A stretch of DNA of 64,000 bases from Yponomeuta sedellus (Eukaryota; Arthropoda; Insecta; Lepidoptera; Yponomeutidae). Positions 44,901-56,866 of this stretch are shown here, in pieces (position 1 is the first letter of the stretch; each line of letters opens with the position of its first letter). Location: assembly GCA_934045075.1 (NCBI GenBank), contig OW203724.1, forward strand, positions 10,899,473 to 10,963,472, given 5' to 3'. Both the position numbers and the translations under genes were made by a program. The notes under the pieces are model-generated. The model ran no database searches, had not been told where the DNA came from, and saw nothing but the letters and a program-made list of their open reading frames with translations.

Positions 44901-46791
44901 TGTAGCGTTGTTTTTTCGCTACATTGGCTTTAAGCCAGTTTTTGGATTCTTTATATTTACACAATACATTTGTTTACCTGTTTTGACAGGTAGTAGTACT
45001 TTTCTTAGGGTTACCCTATCGAACCTTATTTTGAGTAGGTTCTGTGGAGGAACATTGATTATTTAATCTCTGTTTTAAAACGGAAGTTCGTGTAGTGATG
45101 TGTTTTGTTCTTTTTGGATCGTGAATAGGCCCTTTTAAAAAAAACATTATCCAACGACATTTTGACGTTCGTTGAAGTCTTCATATGAGACACCACAATG
45201 GAACAAAGTGGTTGATCTCGAGATAGACGGCGTAAGCCGTTCCTATTTTTGTGATCGGCGTATCTAGCGACCGATCACCATATTATTCTTCTTCCCGGTG
45301 AGTGGATTTACTCGATTCCATCATTATTTTTGGGTTTTGTGTCGAATATAGAATATTGACGTTGGCGTGCCTTTGCAGGTTTTCGGGCTTTTTCCTCCAT
45401 GTCCCCGGAAATATAGACGGGACATGTCTTGATCTTTTTCTAAAGTAAGTATTTCAAGGATTCGCTAGGAAATAAAAGCGATTTTCGATCGAAAACATCA
45501 TATTTTTACGTTGTAACCTAAAAGTGCACATTTTCTCTTACAGAATTTTATATAAACTATTAACGACAATGGAGTATCGTCGTTATATTTAACCTAAAGA
45601 AACTCGGTGAATGTTCTTGATTTTTCTTTAATTGCGTTAGGGCATTTTTCGTCCCGAACCAAATAAATTCATTCGAATTCCTTTGCTAGAAGTGCCATGA
45701 TGTTAATCGTAGGTTTGTTTTCTTTTTCAGACTTTCTAGTCGGGTTTTTTTTTTTATTATTATAAATAAATATTCTGCCATTCGAAATTTCCTAATTACT
45801 ACATAATGCTTCGGGATTGAGCCGGAGAGTGGTGAGGACTGCGGGTTCCTGAGTACCCAGAGTTGGACGTCCGCAGGTTCCATCCAGATGTTTTATATAT
45901 TACCTATGTTATCTGGTATGTTTCCTTTTAATTTTCTGCGGAGAGAAGCATTCCCAGAGGCGATGCCCTCTATACTTTAAATAACTTGAAAGCGATAATC
46001 CAAGTAGTTTTGGTACAAATTTAAAACAAGTAGTTTCGGTACAAATTTAAAATAAGTAGTTTTGGCTAAATTTAACTTTCTTAGAACTTCCTTAGGGTTT
46101 CAGATAATTCACCAAGTTATTGTGTTGTTTATCATAAATTTTCACTAGGATCTAACGGCTAGTGGTTAAGTTTCCACATTGACTGACTTCCTCGCTACTT
46201 GACTTTCTGAGGGGTGGAGCGACTTGACTACTGACCTGGTGATACCTACAGCCACTTAACCTGCTAAGTTATAAATTTTAAACCTCCATGGTGAGCGGCC
46301 TTAAGCCATATGTAAGATCTTGCAATATATAGATATTTAAACATTAAACTAGTTTCTTTGATCTCCTTCAGCAGACTCAATTCATGCCCGCCTTGAGATT
46401 AAAACCCAAGCGCTTTACCTACTACTATCCACGGTATCTTCTTTTAGTGCTGGCCTGGCGCCCGAGTTCTAATTTATTTTTTTCAGCCTATCTTCTAATT
46501 GTTTTATAGTAGAGGGGTTAAATTAATAAGCTGTTTCTCTTATATTTCTATTTATTTGCATTTCATTTGGTCAGTGCTAAACATTCCTTTAAAAGTGGGT
46601 TCTTATTGAACATCAAGAAGAGCCTCGCCTTAATTGAAAGTTCAATCTGAACTCAACCAAATTAAACGTAACTTAAATAAGCTAACCAACTTATTCTTTT
46701 AAAATATTGCCTAACCAATTAAATTTCTTTATAAAATACCAACATACAAAAAATAATATTTCTCTCTTTTTTTTTTAAAAAAATTATTACA
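44901..46791 (+). repeat. LTR3 (1891 bp, without the MITE)
   Basis: Same ends as LTR1 and LTR2 but 425 bp shorter, because the MITE and its duplication are absent: TATAAACTATTAACGACAAT reads straight through at 45551. Small differences: A at about 45610 in CGGTGAATG, and 10 T/7 A instead of 9 T/8 A near the end. Confidence 0.93.
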
Positions 46792-46795
46792 ATAA

Positions 46796-47473
46796 TGACC
46801 TATGTACATAGGGCGATTGTTTTTTTTTCAATAATCCATTCGGTACAGTTTCACACCCTTCCACTAGAGTCATTACAACCAAAGAGATGCTTATTCCTGG
46901 CCTTGAAAATAACAAAGGTTTTCGATTGTTAGTAGACCTTTAAGGTCAGTTCAGTTCATACAACAAAAAAAGGTTAATCTAAAAATGAAAACACACATAA
47001 AACAACTAACGTACAATTTGTGCAGTACACTCCATCTACCAATTTTGTACAATTAAGTGTGTACTCTTTGTTCTCATAATTATTTATAAATCGTTCTTGT
47101 TACCTTAATTAACATCTAGACAATGTCAAAAATGTACAATAAAAGCTTACTTTTCATATAATTACCCTTCGAAATTGACAGTTATATGTTGTGACTTGGT
47201 TTTAGAAGTTTTATCTTGTATTTTGCAACAATTAATGATGCAATGAACATTCATGGATCTCATAACTCATTCTATGTAATGGGTCCAATACACTACTCGC
47301 GAAGTTGACCGAGATTAGGCGAATACAAGAGTGTGAAGAGGCACTTTCTTACTTCAACCAACTCTACCTCGCCTCGGAAGTCATTCGGGCGTCTTAATCG
47401 CTAGACCAACGAGGCTGTGAATTTTTCAGTTTACGACTTTAGAGCGTGTAAGTGACGTAGATCTTGTCCCCAG
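46796..47473. other. Intron 5 after the retroelement
   Basis: No element recognised. It ends with the acceptor GATCTTGTCCCCAG. Confidence 0.5.
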
Positions 47474-47506
47474 GATACGGCGAGCGACGTGGCGGTGGCG
47501 AACTAA
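47474..47506 (+). CDS. Akap200: Akap200-like gene, last coding exon
   Basis: After the acceptor CTTGTCCCCAG the frame gives ten codons, DTASDVAVAN, then TAA at 47504. Phase 0 matches exon 5. The GC-rich composition at the splice edge and the following AT-rich 3' region fit a terminal exon. Short, so the call rests on phase, splice site and the downstream poly(A) signal. Confidence 0.6.
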   Translation, partial: DTASDVAVAN

Positions 47507-48940
47507 CACGCTCGGGACTGCGCTCGGGACGCGACGATCCCGACACCACTAATATGAATGAGCCTTTAATTAATTTATTCTCACCACACGTAGTGGTGTA
47601 ATATCGAACTAAGTTCGACTTTATTTTTATGTCAAAGATTTGAATTTCGTTTTCAAACGTGACCTATCATATACGACGATAGTGTAAGATTAGTGTGCTT
47701 CGCTTCTGTAAAGTTAAGATTTTATACAATTTATTTGCTAGGATGTAGTTTTTATAATATATACATTATCGAATGTTACGTAGGCAGTGTGCGGTGCGTT
47801 AAGTTGGTGCCATTATTACAGGGGTATTAGTTTTGTTTGCTCTCTTCGGCTTTGATGCAACCGCTAGTTATTCAGTTCTAAAAAAATCGATTTTCATTAC
47901 ATTTGGCATCATGTTATGTTGTACGACATAAGTGACATTAATTAATCGTAGCCTGCAGTTACAGCGCGGTGGCGGCGCTGTCCATAATTTTCAGTTCATC
48001 CGGCTACCCGCGGGTGATATTAAGATAGATTATATATTTATGTATATACGAACTTTTCAATTACCTATCTACACTGATTTGAAGTTATTTACGTCGAAGG
48101 TTAAAATTTCATTGTAAATTTTTAAGGTCGGTAAATGTAATGAACTGTCTCGATTCTCGTTAGTGTATAATTTTTAAGTTTATAAGCACTTATATCTGCC
48201 TATAATAACTAAGTTGTATAAATTTAGCAAGTGTTTATCATCTCTCTATTAATTAGGTAAAAGGTATGAAATTTAATGATTGGTTTAGTGAAGTACCACA
48301 GTGATGTGGTGGGTCGAAGAACCAGGGCCGGCCTGCTCGCGCTGTTTTTTCCAAATCCTTGAGCGGCCAACGTTTTGATATTATACAATTTTATGCATAT
48401 ACAATACATACATAAATTATAATCCGTAGATTTGTAGGTCAGTGTACCGAGCTAGTGATCGTTAGTGTTGTCCTACTACAATAGCGGCATAACTTTTACT
48501 GTGTCACATTCACCTCATTCAATATACAATAGATTTGATACAATTTTACAAGATGTGACATTTAAGCGTCCAATAATTATAATTTCGTGATCAATTTTGT
48601 AATTTTATACAATTTTTGAAAAAATTTGATGTGAACCTTTCTACATGGTTGGGAGACATACTCCATGTATACTAGAATAATGTGAGTGAGACATTCCATA
48701 TCCAGCGCAGCACTGTTGCCCAGCTGATGGCAAGCTATCCACTCTCGTTTGTATTGATTCCTCGCTCCTTGCAAGCGTCTCTTAAACTCCTCCACATAGT
48801 CTGTATTATTTCTAAATAAGCCATATGGAATTATAGTTCAACATGTATTTTCAATACCTATACATTGTATATCAGTATAAGAACATGTTGATGTGTGAAT
48901 GTCTCTGATCAATAAATAAAATTTTAATTGAATTGTTGTT
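47507..48940 (+). other. Probable 3' untranslated region of the Akap200-like gene
   Basis: AT-rich sequence without other gene features. It ends at overlapping AATAAA signals (48911-48920) followed by a GT-rich stretch TTGTTGTTTTAATTTTGG. An earlier site may also be used. Confidence 0.5.
48911..48920 (+). terminator. Poly(A) signals
   Basis: AATAAATAAA holds two overlapping AATAAA hexamers with a GT-rich downstream element about 20 bp later. Confidence 0.55.
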
Positions 48941-49655
48941 TTAATTTTGGGATTCTTGTTTGGTATTCTGACATTACCATGTGCATGTAGATTGAGTGAA
49001 CCTCTCTACAATCCTGATTAAAATCGAGATGGATTAAGTGTTACTAAAAAGTTTAAAAGGAATAATTCGGTAAGGTTCCTTAGAATTTCTAGAAAAAAAA
49101 CATCAAGTGCTATCGAAAAAAATGTTAGTGATAATGCAAGGAGTACGTGGTTTTTGCGAAGGACATTCGTATGCCGGTGCCTTGGTGAGATATCCAATGC
49201 TGGTTTTACAGGACGTATCGTTGTACAGATACGTTGCGCGAAATGAGTAACCCTATGTTACTATTACAGAAAATGTATTTTATGATATCACCTTAAATAC
49301 ATTTCGTGTAATAGTAAAATTTTAACAATCAGTCGTTTACCTGGATTTCACATTAAGATACCCTGTGTTATAGTAACCAGGCAAGGACATTAGGGTGACG
49401 TTAGAGTCCCACAACAACCGCACGAAGTCGCATCAGCCAGCGCACGCAGTCGCTATATTCAACTGCCTGAAGTTGTCTGCAGTCGGATCTGACTTCACGC
49501 AGTGGTCGCCAAGCACAGTCGTCTAAGCCAGGAACTTTCCTCTGTGTAAGTTTGAACATGGAAATGGAAGCACAGACGTTAATTCTCTTAATATTATTAC
49601 GGCGCTTTCTTTTAAAAAGATAATAGAAAAGCAAAATCATTAGTCCGCTTTGGTC
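48941..49655. other. Intergenic, with a hairpin and a SINE fragment
   Basis: An imperfect hairpin at about 49258-49314 (TTACTATTACAGAAAATG and complement). 49335-49400 carries, on the minus strand, a body fragment of the SINE at 11950-12198 (ACAGGGTATCTTAATGTG). Confidence 0.5.
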
Positions 49656-49899
49656 CCCTTCAGCCACGTTCGTAACCAAATTTTCGTAACCAGTTACGAA
49701 TGTGGTTTAATTTTCCATTTTCGTAACTGAAACCTCTTAGCCATGTATGGTCTCCTCGTACTTCCACATCCATCCGGCTCATTGATGCTTTTTCCAAAGT
49801 TCAAGTTCGTTTATTGCTTCATGTGGCACAGTATAGGTCTTAACAAATACCGCTTCTTCATTATACCTTAAAGTCCAAATGTCTAACTGAAACCACTTA

Positions 49900-50036
49900 G
49901 GGCTGATTTTTCAATAGTCAGATAAGTTTTATCTAAGGAATAAAAATGGCGGTTTGACAGCTTTGTATGAAAATTAAGTCAAACCGCCATTTTTATTCCT
50001 GATATAAAAGTTATCTGACTATTGAAAAATCAGCCC
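49900..50036. mobile_element. 137-bp PIF/Harbinger-type MITE in the left MULE arm
   Basis: The ends GGGCTGATTTTTCAATAGTC and GACTATTGAAAAATCAGCCC are flanked by TTA on both sides. Almost the whole element folds back. Its mirror copy is at 51841-51977, and a damaged third copy at 56292-56433. Confidence 0.85.
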
Positions 50037-50200
50037 TTAGCCATGTATGGTCTCCTGGTACTTCCAGATGATATAATGCCGACATTAGTGTCACAAAAAC
50101 AAAAATATGAATAAATGAATAGAGTTATTTGTCATTTTGTAAGAAAACTTATCGGTTACTTCTCGATCAACATAAAACATAAATTTATATCTCCATTAAC

Positions 50201-50611
50201 TTAAATCATGAACGGTGCAATTATTTCTAGACAGTGACCGACACTTATTTCTTTTGCCTTTAAGTTTTCCACAGCTTCATTAATTTCACTATCAATTAGT
50301 AAATAGTTTTTCTTTTTTCGTGTTGCCCTTGAGTTTCTCATTTTCATTTCTTTCACTAAAATGTCCAACACTTTAGCTATTGATGGTCTTTTTTGCCCAA
50401 TAAAACGGTTTATTCGTGAGTGCCAACTTTCCAGGTGATTTGTATTTCTTAAGTCTTCTCCTTGGCAACACCACTTTTTGATGAATTGAGTTTCATTTAA
50501 CCAAAATCGGTTGAAATAATTATTAAAACGTGCTACCTTCTCAGTTTGAGGCGATTTTTTTATTATATATATGTAGCCAGAAGTTATATATTTCATAGGC
50601 AAACGAGCCAA
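50201..50611 (-). pseudogene. MULE transposase C-terminal fragment, left arm
   Basis: 136-codon frame with FNNYFNRFWLNETQFIKKW and NHLESWHSRINRFIGQKRP, the conserved end of insect MULE-domain transposases (the pattern N-x-E-x-W-H). The catalytic DDE region is missing. A near copy on the plus strand lies at 51260-51676, within the inverted arm. Confidence 0.65.
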
Positions 50612-51259
50612 ACCAGCACATCGCGCAACATGTCTCCTCTAAAATCTCAATTCAATTATACGCACTGCTCCCTGACAAGACGGTAAAACACGGACACGAG
50701 ACGAGGTTAGTTACTATAATACGGGATCAACTAATACAAACTTTAAATGCGACTTCGAAAAAGGACAGAGGAAGGCTGTAAAGAAAACTTTTCCTGACGC
50801 TGTTGTATATTGATGCTACTTTCAGGCAAAACAAATGATGATATTTGCGAAAATGAAAAGGGGCGATATATTGTCCGTTTATGTGCGAGTCTTCCTTTTT
50901 TTCTTCCATTTTGGGTACTAAGACATTTAGACTTTAAGGTATAATGAAGAAGCGGTATTTGATATAAAGCCTCAATTGAGCCGGATGGATGTGGAAGTAC
51001 CAGGAGACCATACATGGCTAAGAGGTTTCAGTTACGAAAATGGAAAATTAATCCACATTAGTAACTGGCTTGTAGCTGGTTACGAAACAGCGATAAAAAG
51101 TCCACATTCGTAACTGGTTACGAAAATTTGGTTACGAACGTGGCTGAAGGGCTTTGGTCCCTTCAGCCACGTTCGTAACCAAATTTTCGTTACGAACGTG
51201 GCTGACAAACGTGCTTTTCGCAGTGCGTATAATTGAATTGAGATTTTAGAGGAGACATG

Positions 51260-51676
51260 TTGCGCGATTGGCTCGTTTGCCTATGAAATATATAACTTCT
51301 GGCTACATATATATAATGAAAAATTCGCCTCAAACTGAGAAGAGCACGTTTTAATAATTATTTCAACCGATTTTGGTTAAATGAAACTCAATTCATCAAA
51401 AAGTGGTGTTGCCAAGGAGAAGACTTAAGAAATACAAATCACCTGGAAAGTTGGCACTCACGAATAAACCGTTTTATTGGGCAAAAAAGACCATCAATAG
51501 CTAAAGTGTTGGACATTTTAGTGAAAGAAATGAAAATGAGAAACTCAAGGGCAACACGAAAAAAGAAAAACTATTTACTAATTGATAGTGAAATTAATGA
51601 AGCTGTGGAAAACTTAAAGGCAAAAGAAATAAGTGTCGGTCATTGTCTAGAAATAATTGCACCGTTCATGATTTAA
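51260..51676 (+). pseudogene. MULE transposase C-terminal fragment, right arm
   Basis: The inverted copy of 50201-50611. The sequence around 51345-51480 encodes the same motif, but small changes near 51330 (AATGAAAAATTCGC instead of AAAAAAATCGC) disturb the upstream frame. It ends at the same stop after APFMI. Confidence 0.6.
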
Positions 51677-51840
51677 GTTAATGGAGATATAAATTTATGT
51701 TTTATGTTGATCGAGAAGTAACCGATAAGTTTTCTTACAAAATGACAAATAACTCTATTCATTTATTCATATTTTTGTTTTTGTGACACTAATGTCGGCA
51801 TTATATCATCTGGAAGTACCAGGAGACCATACATGGCTAA

Positions 51841-51977
51841 GGGCTGATTTTTCAATAGTCAGATAACTTTTATCTCAGGAATAAAAATGGCGGTTTGACT
51901 TAATTTTCATACAAAGCTGTCAAACCGCCATTTTTATTCCTTAGATAAAACTTATCTGACTATTGAAAAATCAGCCC
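51841..51977. mobile_element. 137-bp PIF/Harbinger-type MITE in the right MULE arm
   Basis: Mirror copy of 49900-50036, flanked by TAA. It was carried by the arm duplication and did not insert separately. Confidence 0.85.
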
Positions 51978-52581
51978 TAAGTGGTTTCAGTTAGACATTT
52001 GGACTTTAAGGTATAATGAAGAAGCGGTATTTGTTAAGACCTATACTGTGCCACATGAAGCAATAAACGAACTTGAACTTTGGAAAAAGCATCAATGAGC
52101 CGGATGGATGTGGAAGTACGAGGAGACCATACATGGCTAAGAGGTTTCAGTTACGAAAATGGAAAATTAAACCACATTCGTAACTGGCTTGTAGCTGGTT
52201 ACGAAACAGCAACAAAAAGTCCACATTCGTAACTGGTTACGAAAATTTGGTTACGAACGTGGCTGAAGGGGCTAAGAGGTTTCAGTTACGAAAATGGAAA
52301 ATTAAACCACATTCGTAACTGGCTTGTAGCTGGTTACGAAACAGCAACAAAAAGTCCACATTCGTAACTGGTTACGAAAATTTGGTTACGAACGTGGCTG
52401 AAGGGTACGGTTTTAGCCGCTAGTCCGTGTGGCAATTAGAATTGATTATTTAATGGCCTTATCAAAGTGCTAAAATAGTGTCACGATTTGGGCAATTCTA
52501 AGATTTGGTCACGATCACAAGTTCACAACATGCCTTGTTTTACTAGGTATAATTCTTTTGAACAGTTATGTACCAATGTTA

Positions 52582-52707
52582 TGGCACGGATAGCCAGAGG
52601 TTGCGGGTTCGAATCCCGGCATGGGTAAAATTTTTAGCCTCTAAATAGGTTTTTAAATTTGTTCCTTAGCACGGGTTAGTGCATTAAAAATAAAAATAGT
52701 ATAATCA
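52582..52707 (+). repeat. Truncated tRNA-bearing repeat
   Basis: It begins inside the anticodon arm (TGGCACGGATAGCCAGAGGT), keeps the B-box-like part and the tail GCACGGGTTAGTGCATTAAA, and ends ATAGTATAATCA. It is truncated on the 5' side without an inverted part. Confidence 0.8.
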
Positions 52708-54737
52708 ATACGAGTATTACCCAGCTACAATCGGAATAAATTTACGCCAAGCATGCGTCGGGCATTATACTTGATACCGTATTTTATATTATTAGGTAAC
52801 GGCGGTGTAGCCGTTACCTAATAATCAACGAGATCCATTGAATAAGACAAATAGTTGTAAAATATATTTATTTGTATCTACAAGCAGGTATATTATGCAT
52901 GATCAATTATTGAATGAATATGATATCAAGAGTTAACAATTTAATATACAATATTTATACATATTATATGTACTGAAAGAATCAGCAGTGGCTGGTTTGT
53001 TTCTGCTCCTGTTAGCCAATACATTTCTCGAAAATTCATCGCGTTTATGGATACTACTTTCAACTGCTAAAAGTAGACCAAAACGAACAAATAGTTTATT
53101 CAACACTTTAATGTTCAACATGAATTCCATGCCGACTTGATACACAAACTTCACACAGAAAGAAAAAAACGGTCAAACGTTATTTATGAACAACTAAGCC
53201 ATTCAGACCTTGCCTCGATTCAGCAATTTCTATGTCTATAATATAGGCCCTGGATATTATTTAAATCAATAAAACGTTTGCTGACCCTGAAAACGTCTTG
53301 CCACATTAATCGGCCTACAACATATTCTCAGTCCCACCAACTTTACACCAAATCATACAAATCGGTGAAGCCGTGAAGGCGTTGCGGAAGGTTCGATGAT
53401 AAACAGCGAAACGAGGTTTTTTTACATCAGAATATAGGTACCTAGGTATAGGCCCTATCTATTATTTTACTATTCCTACGTGAAGTTTGTTTATTATTAA
53501 TTTCCCGCTTATTAGCTATTACGGCCACTCCTAGTGACATTGTCTACGTACACAAGGCAGCGCAAAGATAAAACGATGTCATACAACGTCCCATCCCCAT
53601 CATGGAGCAGTTACCTCGTTGTTCCCCCTACCTCTAACCAGAAGATTAGTTTAAACTGGGATGTAGACAGGAATGTTCCTATCTACATCCCATTCAAGCA
53701 TGGAAATGTTTGATCAGCTAGTGTGGTTTAGCACGCCATGCGCCATCGCCACCATAAATAAGGCTACAATATTTGCTATTAACCAGTATTTAAATATAAA
53801 GAAATATACATCATTTCACATCTAGTAACACAATACATGATTATTTTGACACATTTCTAGGAGGTATACTCAATTGGACATTGGACGCTCAATGCTAAAG
53901 TAGGTAGGAAGATTTTGAAACTTGGTGGGTTAACAAAAAGCTCTACGAGCCTTATATACGTATATATGCCCTATAAGGTGCAATCGGTAAAGTGCCTAAC
54001 TAAATAGTGATAAAATGCAGATAACTTGACTTTACAATACGACTGCTGCAGTCGTGTTGTAAAGTCATCTGTTATACTGCAAGCAGTGGTCACAGAGCGC
54101 GCATGTGATAAATTTTCGAGATTCGAACAAATTGCTAGAGTGCGTCTCCAGATATCAGACTGATCATGATTGATTACAAAAAAATATTTTGTTCTTAACA
54201 TCAAACATTCTTATCTGGACACGAATCCAGTTATTTCAGTTACATAAAATACGACAGATATTATTTACTGTCGTTTACAACAGCATGTCAAACTTTTCAT
54301 GCACACACCTTATCAGTTACATTACGTGCTCCTGCAATGCAAATTTAAACGGTCGAGCCATCGGCGGATAGCTCATTTTGCAATGCAAAAGATGCTTAAC
54401 AGAGACCAGAGCTTGGCTCTTATATTGCACAACTATATGTATTTGTGATATAGTAGTACCTATTTACATATTAAACGTGATGTCCATTACTCAGCTAGGG
54501 CTGCTCCAACTATTTAGTGACAAACCATAGATTTAGTGACAAACCACATTCGTTCGTGAAACTTCATAAAAAAACGAAATATATGCAGTTTTAATCAATG
54601 GCATGCTGTCTTCCTCTATAGAGAAAAGAGCGATTTTCAAAATTGGGAGGTAATTACGATTTATAGAAATTTACAGGTGGTCCGTTCTAAACTATCAGCG
54701 TTTTGCAGTATGAGTTGGTAAACTCTGTTGTAACTGG
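52708..54737. other. Intergenic or 3' untranslated region of the cactus-like gene
   Basis: Hairpins at 52789-52826 (ATTAGGTAACGGC/GCCGTTACCTAAT) and 54027-54067 (TGACTTTACAATACGACTGC and complement, one mismatch). A minus-strand AATAAA at about 53489 could end the cactus transcript. No other exon seen. Confidence 0.4.
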
Positions 54738-54809
54738 TCAGGCCACGTTGATCGCGTTCATGCCTTCGCGCAACCGCTCGAAGAGGCTCTGGTCACTGTC
54801 GTACGACAG
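54738..54809 (-). CDS. cact: Cactus/IkB-like gene, last coding exon
   Basis: On the minus strand, acceptor TATTGTTTCAG, then 23 codons LSYDSDQSLFERLREGMNAI and three more, then TGA. Phase 0 matches the exon at 55781-55990. It is short and acidic at its start, as in the C-terminal tail of cactus/IkB proteins, which controls turnover. The assignment rests on phase, splice site and position. Confidence 0.75.
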   Translation of the reverse strand: MSYDSDQSLFERLREGMNAINVA

Positions 54810-55780
54810 CTGAAACAATACAGAAATACATAATTACATCAAGATTATTGATAGGATGCCAATTTCAGCTTTCATGTCTGATATATAGGATAAAACTTCC
54901 CAAAATGTGTTTAATTCACCTTTGATTTTTGGCGTATTAAATGCATAAAACCTTTATATTTAATGCTAATTTCGACCAAATGTTTTAATGTGTGTTTTGT
55001 GTATGAATGAAGTATTATCTTATTGATTTTTGTTTATTATGTAAAACTATCGGCTAATAATAACTAGGAAGAAATCAAGGAAGAGCTTAGTGAGTTTTCT
55101 TACTAACTGTGCGCGACTGACTCGCTGGCTAATAAGACACATAAATCTAAACAATGTAGGATAGACTTAGTTACTCGAATTAGATATGATATTCAACCAT
55201 ATGCTGTACGTGCAAGGTTAGTCCTTCAAGTGCCAAAAATACTGCAGCAATTGCCTCATTCGCTAACAACTCGAAGTACACCCGTAGAATAGCATGAATA
55301 TGGTTAGTAAGATAATCTATATTTCTTATTTCTCCTACATCTTTGAAGAGCAAAATCTATTTAAAGATTAACTAACCTCTAACTAGCGACGTACCTAGGT
55401 AAATTATTATGTAGCATGAAGTTCAGTTCAGTTACAGGACAATATTCCGAATTTGCTGATGACGTTTGAACTAGTAATAAGGGGTGTGGTCGAGTGGGTG
55501 CGTTGAGCGCGCCATAGCGCCTATTTTCGAAGACTAGGAAGAGTATTGAATGACTGACCGACTGACCAACCGACCAGCCCATTATTTATTTTTCTTTATT
55601 GTCTAATGCTCTTTTTTGTAAGAGAGCATTTTCGAATTAATTTTAAAAGCTTAGCTTGTTTGTTGTGCAGTTACTTGTTCAAGACACTTTTCATCCCTAG
55701 GGATCAAAGAGCAATGTTGGTTACTAGGATTACGACTAAACTAGCTCTTTTTGAATAGATGTGATAAAGTGTGTCTTTAC
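54810..55780. other. Intron of the cactus-like gene
   Basis: No element recognised. Confidence 0.55.
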
Positions 55781-55990
55781 CTCATCGTCGCTATCGCTCT
55801 CCTCGTCCGAGCTATCCCGGTGGGAATCGAAGGCGGCGGCGGCGGCAGTCCGGGCGGCCAGCCGGCGCGGCGTCCGGCCGGCGTAGTCGCGCGCGGTCGG
55901 CGTCGCACCGCTCGCTAGCAGCAGCCGCGCCAGCGCCGCGTCGCCGCGCGCTGCCGCCAGGTGCAGCGGAGTGCGCCCGCTCAGGTTCTC
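55781..55990 (-). CDS. cact: Cactus/IkB-like gene, ankyrin-repeat and acidic exon
   Basis: Seventy codons, phase 0 at both ends, with acceptor CGCCTTCCCAG and donor GAG|GTAAAG. ENLSGRTPLHLAAARGDAAL to LASGAT is one full ankyrin repeat. A second partial repeat (DYAGRTPRRLAAR) follows, then the acidic serine cluster DSSDEESDSDDE typical of the CK2/PEST region of IkB proteins. IkB/cactus holds NF-kB/Dorsal factors in the cytoplasm until Toll signalling destroys it. The exon is very GC-rich compared with its flanks. Another ankyrin protein is possible, but the repeat-then-acidic-tail order favours cactus. Confidence 0.82.
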
Positions 55991-56231
55991 CTGGGAAGGC
56001 GAGATACCGACATCAGACCATAGAATATTATTTTTCATTTCTCATACTCGGAAAGTAGTGTTGTTTTGATCTGATTATTGGGTGGAAAATGCTGCTTCCC
56101 TCCATAGGGAGGGAAAAACTCATACATACAAATTACTTCCCACTTAAGGGCGGGAATGAACTTTAAAAATAGACCTACTGTCAGCTGTAAAGAGTTTTTG
56201 TAAGGAATAGGCTTTAAAAAAAACTAATTAA
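55991..56231. other. Start of the large cactus intron, nothing recognised
   Basis: The intron runs from 55991 to 62011 and is filled mainly with repeats. Confidence 0.5.
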
Positions 56232-56845
56232 AAAAAATGCTGCGGCCATGTGAGTTTCTAAACAGCCAGTGTGAACTTAGCGCAAACTTTCTTTTTCAAT
56301 AGTCAGATAACTTTTATCTGAGGAATAAAAATGGCGGTTTGACAGCTTATGTTTTTATTCTTTTTTTATTCCTCATAAATAACTCATTTTTATTCCTCAG
56401 ATAAAAGTTATCTGACTATTGAAAAATCAGCCCTAAGCAGAATAAGCCGTAACAATTACGAGGTGAGTTCCATATTAAAAATTTACTAATCTTTTATAGT
56501 ATCTGTGACGGAATTAAAAAAAAATAGGTAATAATCGTGTAAAAATCTTATATGCTTAGATTTGAATATTTAAAATGAGTTTTTATTTTCCTCATTTTCG
56601 AAATGAAAAGAGTGAAAAAGAGTGAAAATTCGAAGTGTTAACACGGGTAATCAATTCCTACTATCTATTTCGAAAAATTCCGTCACAGATACATGTAACA
56701 GATTAGTATCAAGCCAATAAATGTCGACTATTTAAATTTTAAATATGGAACTCACCGCGTAATTGTTGCGGCTTATTCCGCTCAAAGAAGTTTGCGCTAA
56801 GTTCACACTGACTGTTTAGAAACTCACATGGCCGCAGCATTTTTT
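56232..56845. mobile_element. Foldback element with long inverted ends
   Basis: AAATGCTGCGGCCATGTGAG at the left is inverted at the right end. Further pairs inside (AATAAGCCG with CGGCTTATT, ATCTGTGACGGAATT with AATTCCGTCACAGAT) extend the arms to about 180 bp without the nested MITE. Part of its centre (56570-56690) is repeated at 57115-57225. Confidence 0.7.
56292..56433. mobile_element. Third copy of the 137-bp MITE family, damaged
   Basis: It lacks the first GGGCTGA and has a changed centre. The right end AAAAATCAGCCC is intact and followed by TAA. Nested in the left arm of the foldback element. Confidence 0.8.
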
Positions 56846-56866
56846 AGGAAAATAAATACTCTTTTT

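Larger units (their letters stand above)
30193..46791 (+). mobile_element. Composite Ty3/gypsy-type retrotransposon: LTR-internal-LTR-internal-LTR
   Basis: Three LTRs (30193-32508, 37547-39862, 44901-46791) surround two internal regions offset by exactly 7354 bp. The whole is flanked by ATAA at 30189-30192 and 46792-46795, and no such duplication surrounds the middle LTR, so one insertion was later duplicated between its LTRs. The copies differ at single positions: 32035 T versus 39389 C, and 36926 A versus 44280 G. Each internal region has a primer-binding site for tRNA-Lys, gag, an RNase H-integrase frame, 3' repeat arrays and a purine tract. Protease and the main reverse-transcriptase domain are missing in both. 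It lies in intron 5 of the Akap200-like gene, same strand. Confidence 0.93.
49656..52405. mobile_element. Mutator-like (MULE) element in a large inverted duplication
   Basis: The left end CCCTTCAGCCACGTTCGTAA recurs inverted at about 51149, 52271 and 52405, and again in direct orientation at about 51157. One unit, 49656-51149, is flanked by CTTTGGTC on both sides, an 8-9 bp duplication as for MULEs. Arms 49656-50667 and 51221-52271 are inverted copies of about 1 kb around a 550-bp centre. A further solo end lies at 52272-52405. The left terminal repeat has lost about 48 bp between two CAGTTACGAATGTGG repeats. Confidence 0.75.

Noticed and set aside
55771..56058. 95-codon plus-strand Arg-rich frame
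   Set aside because: Complement of the cactus ankyrin exon.
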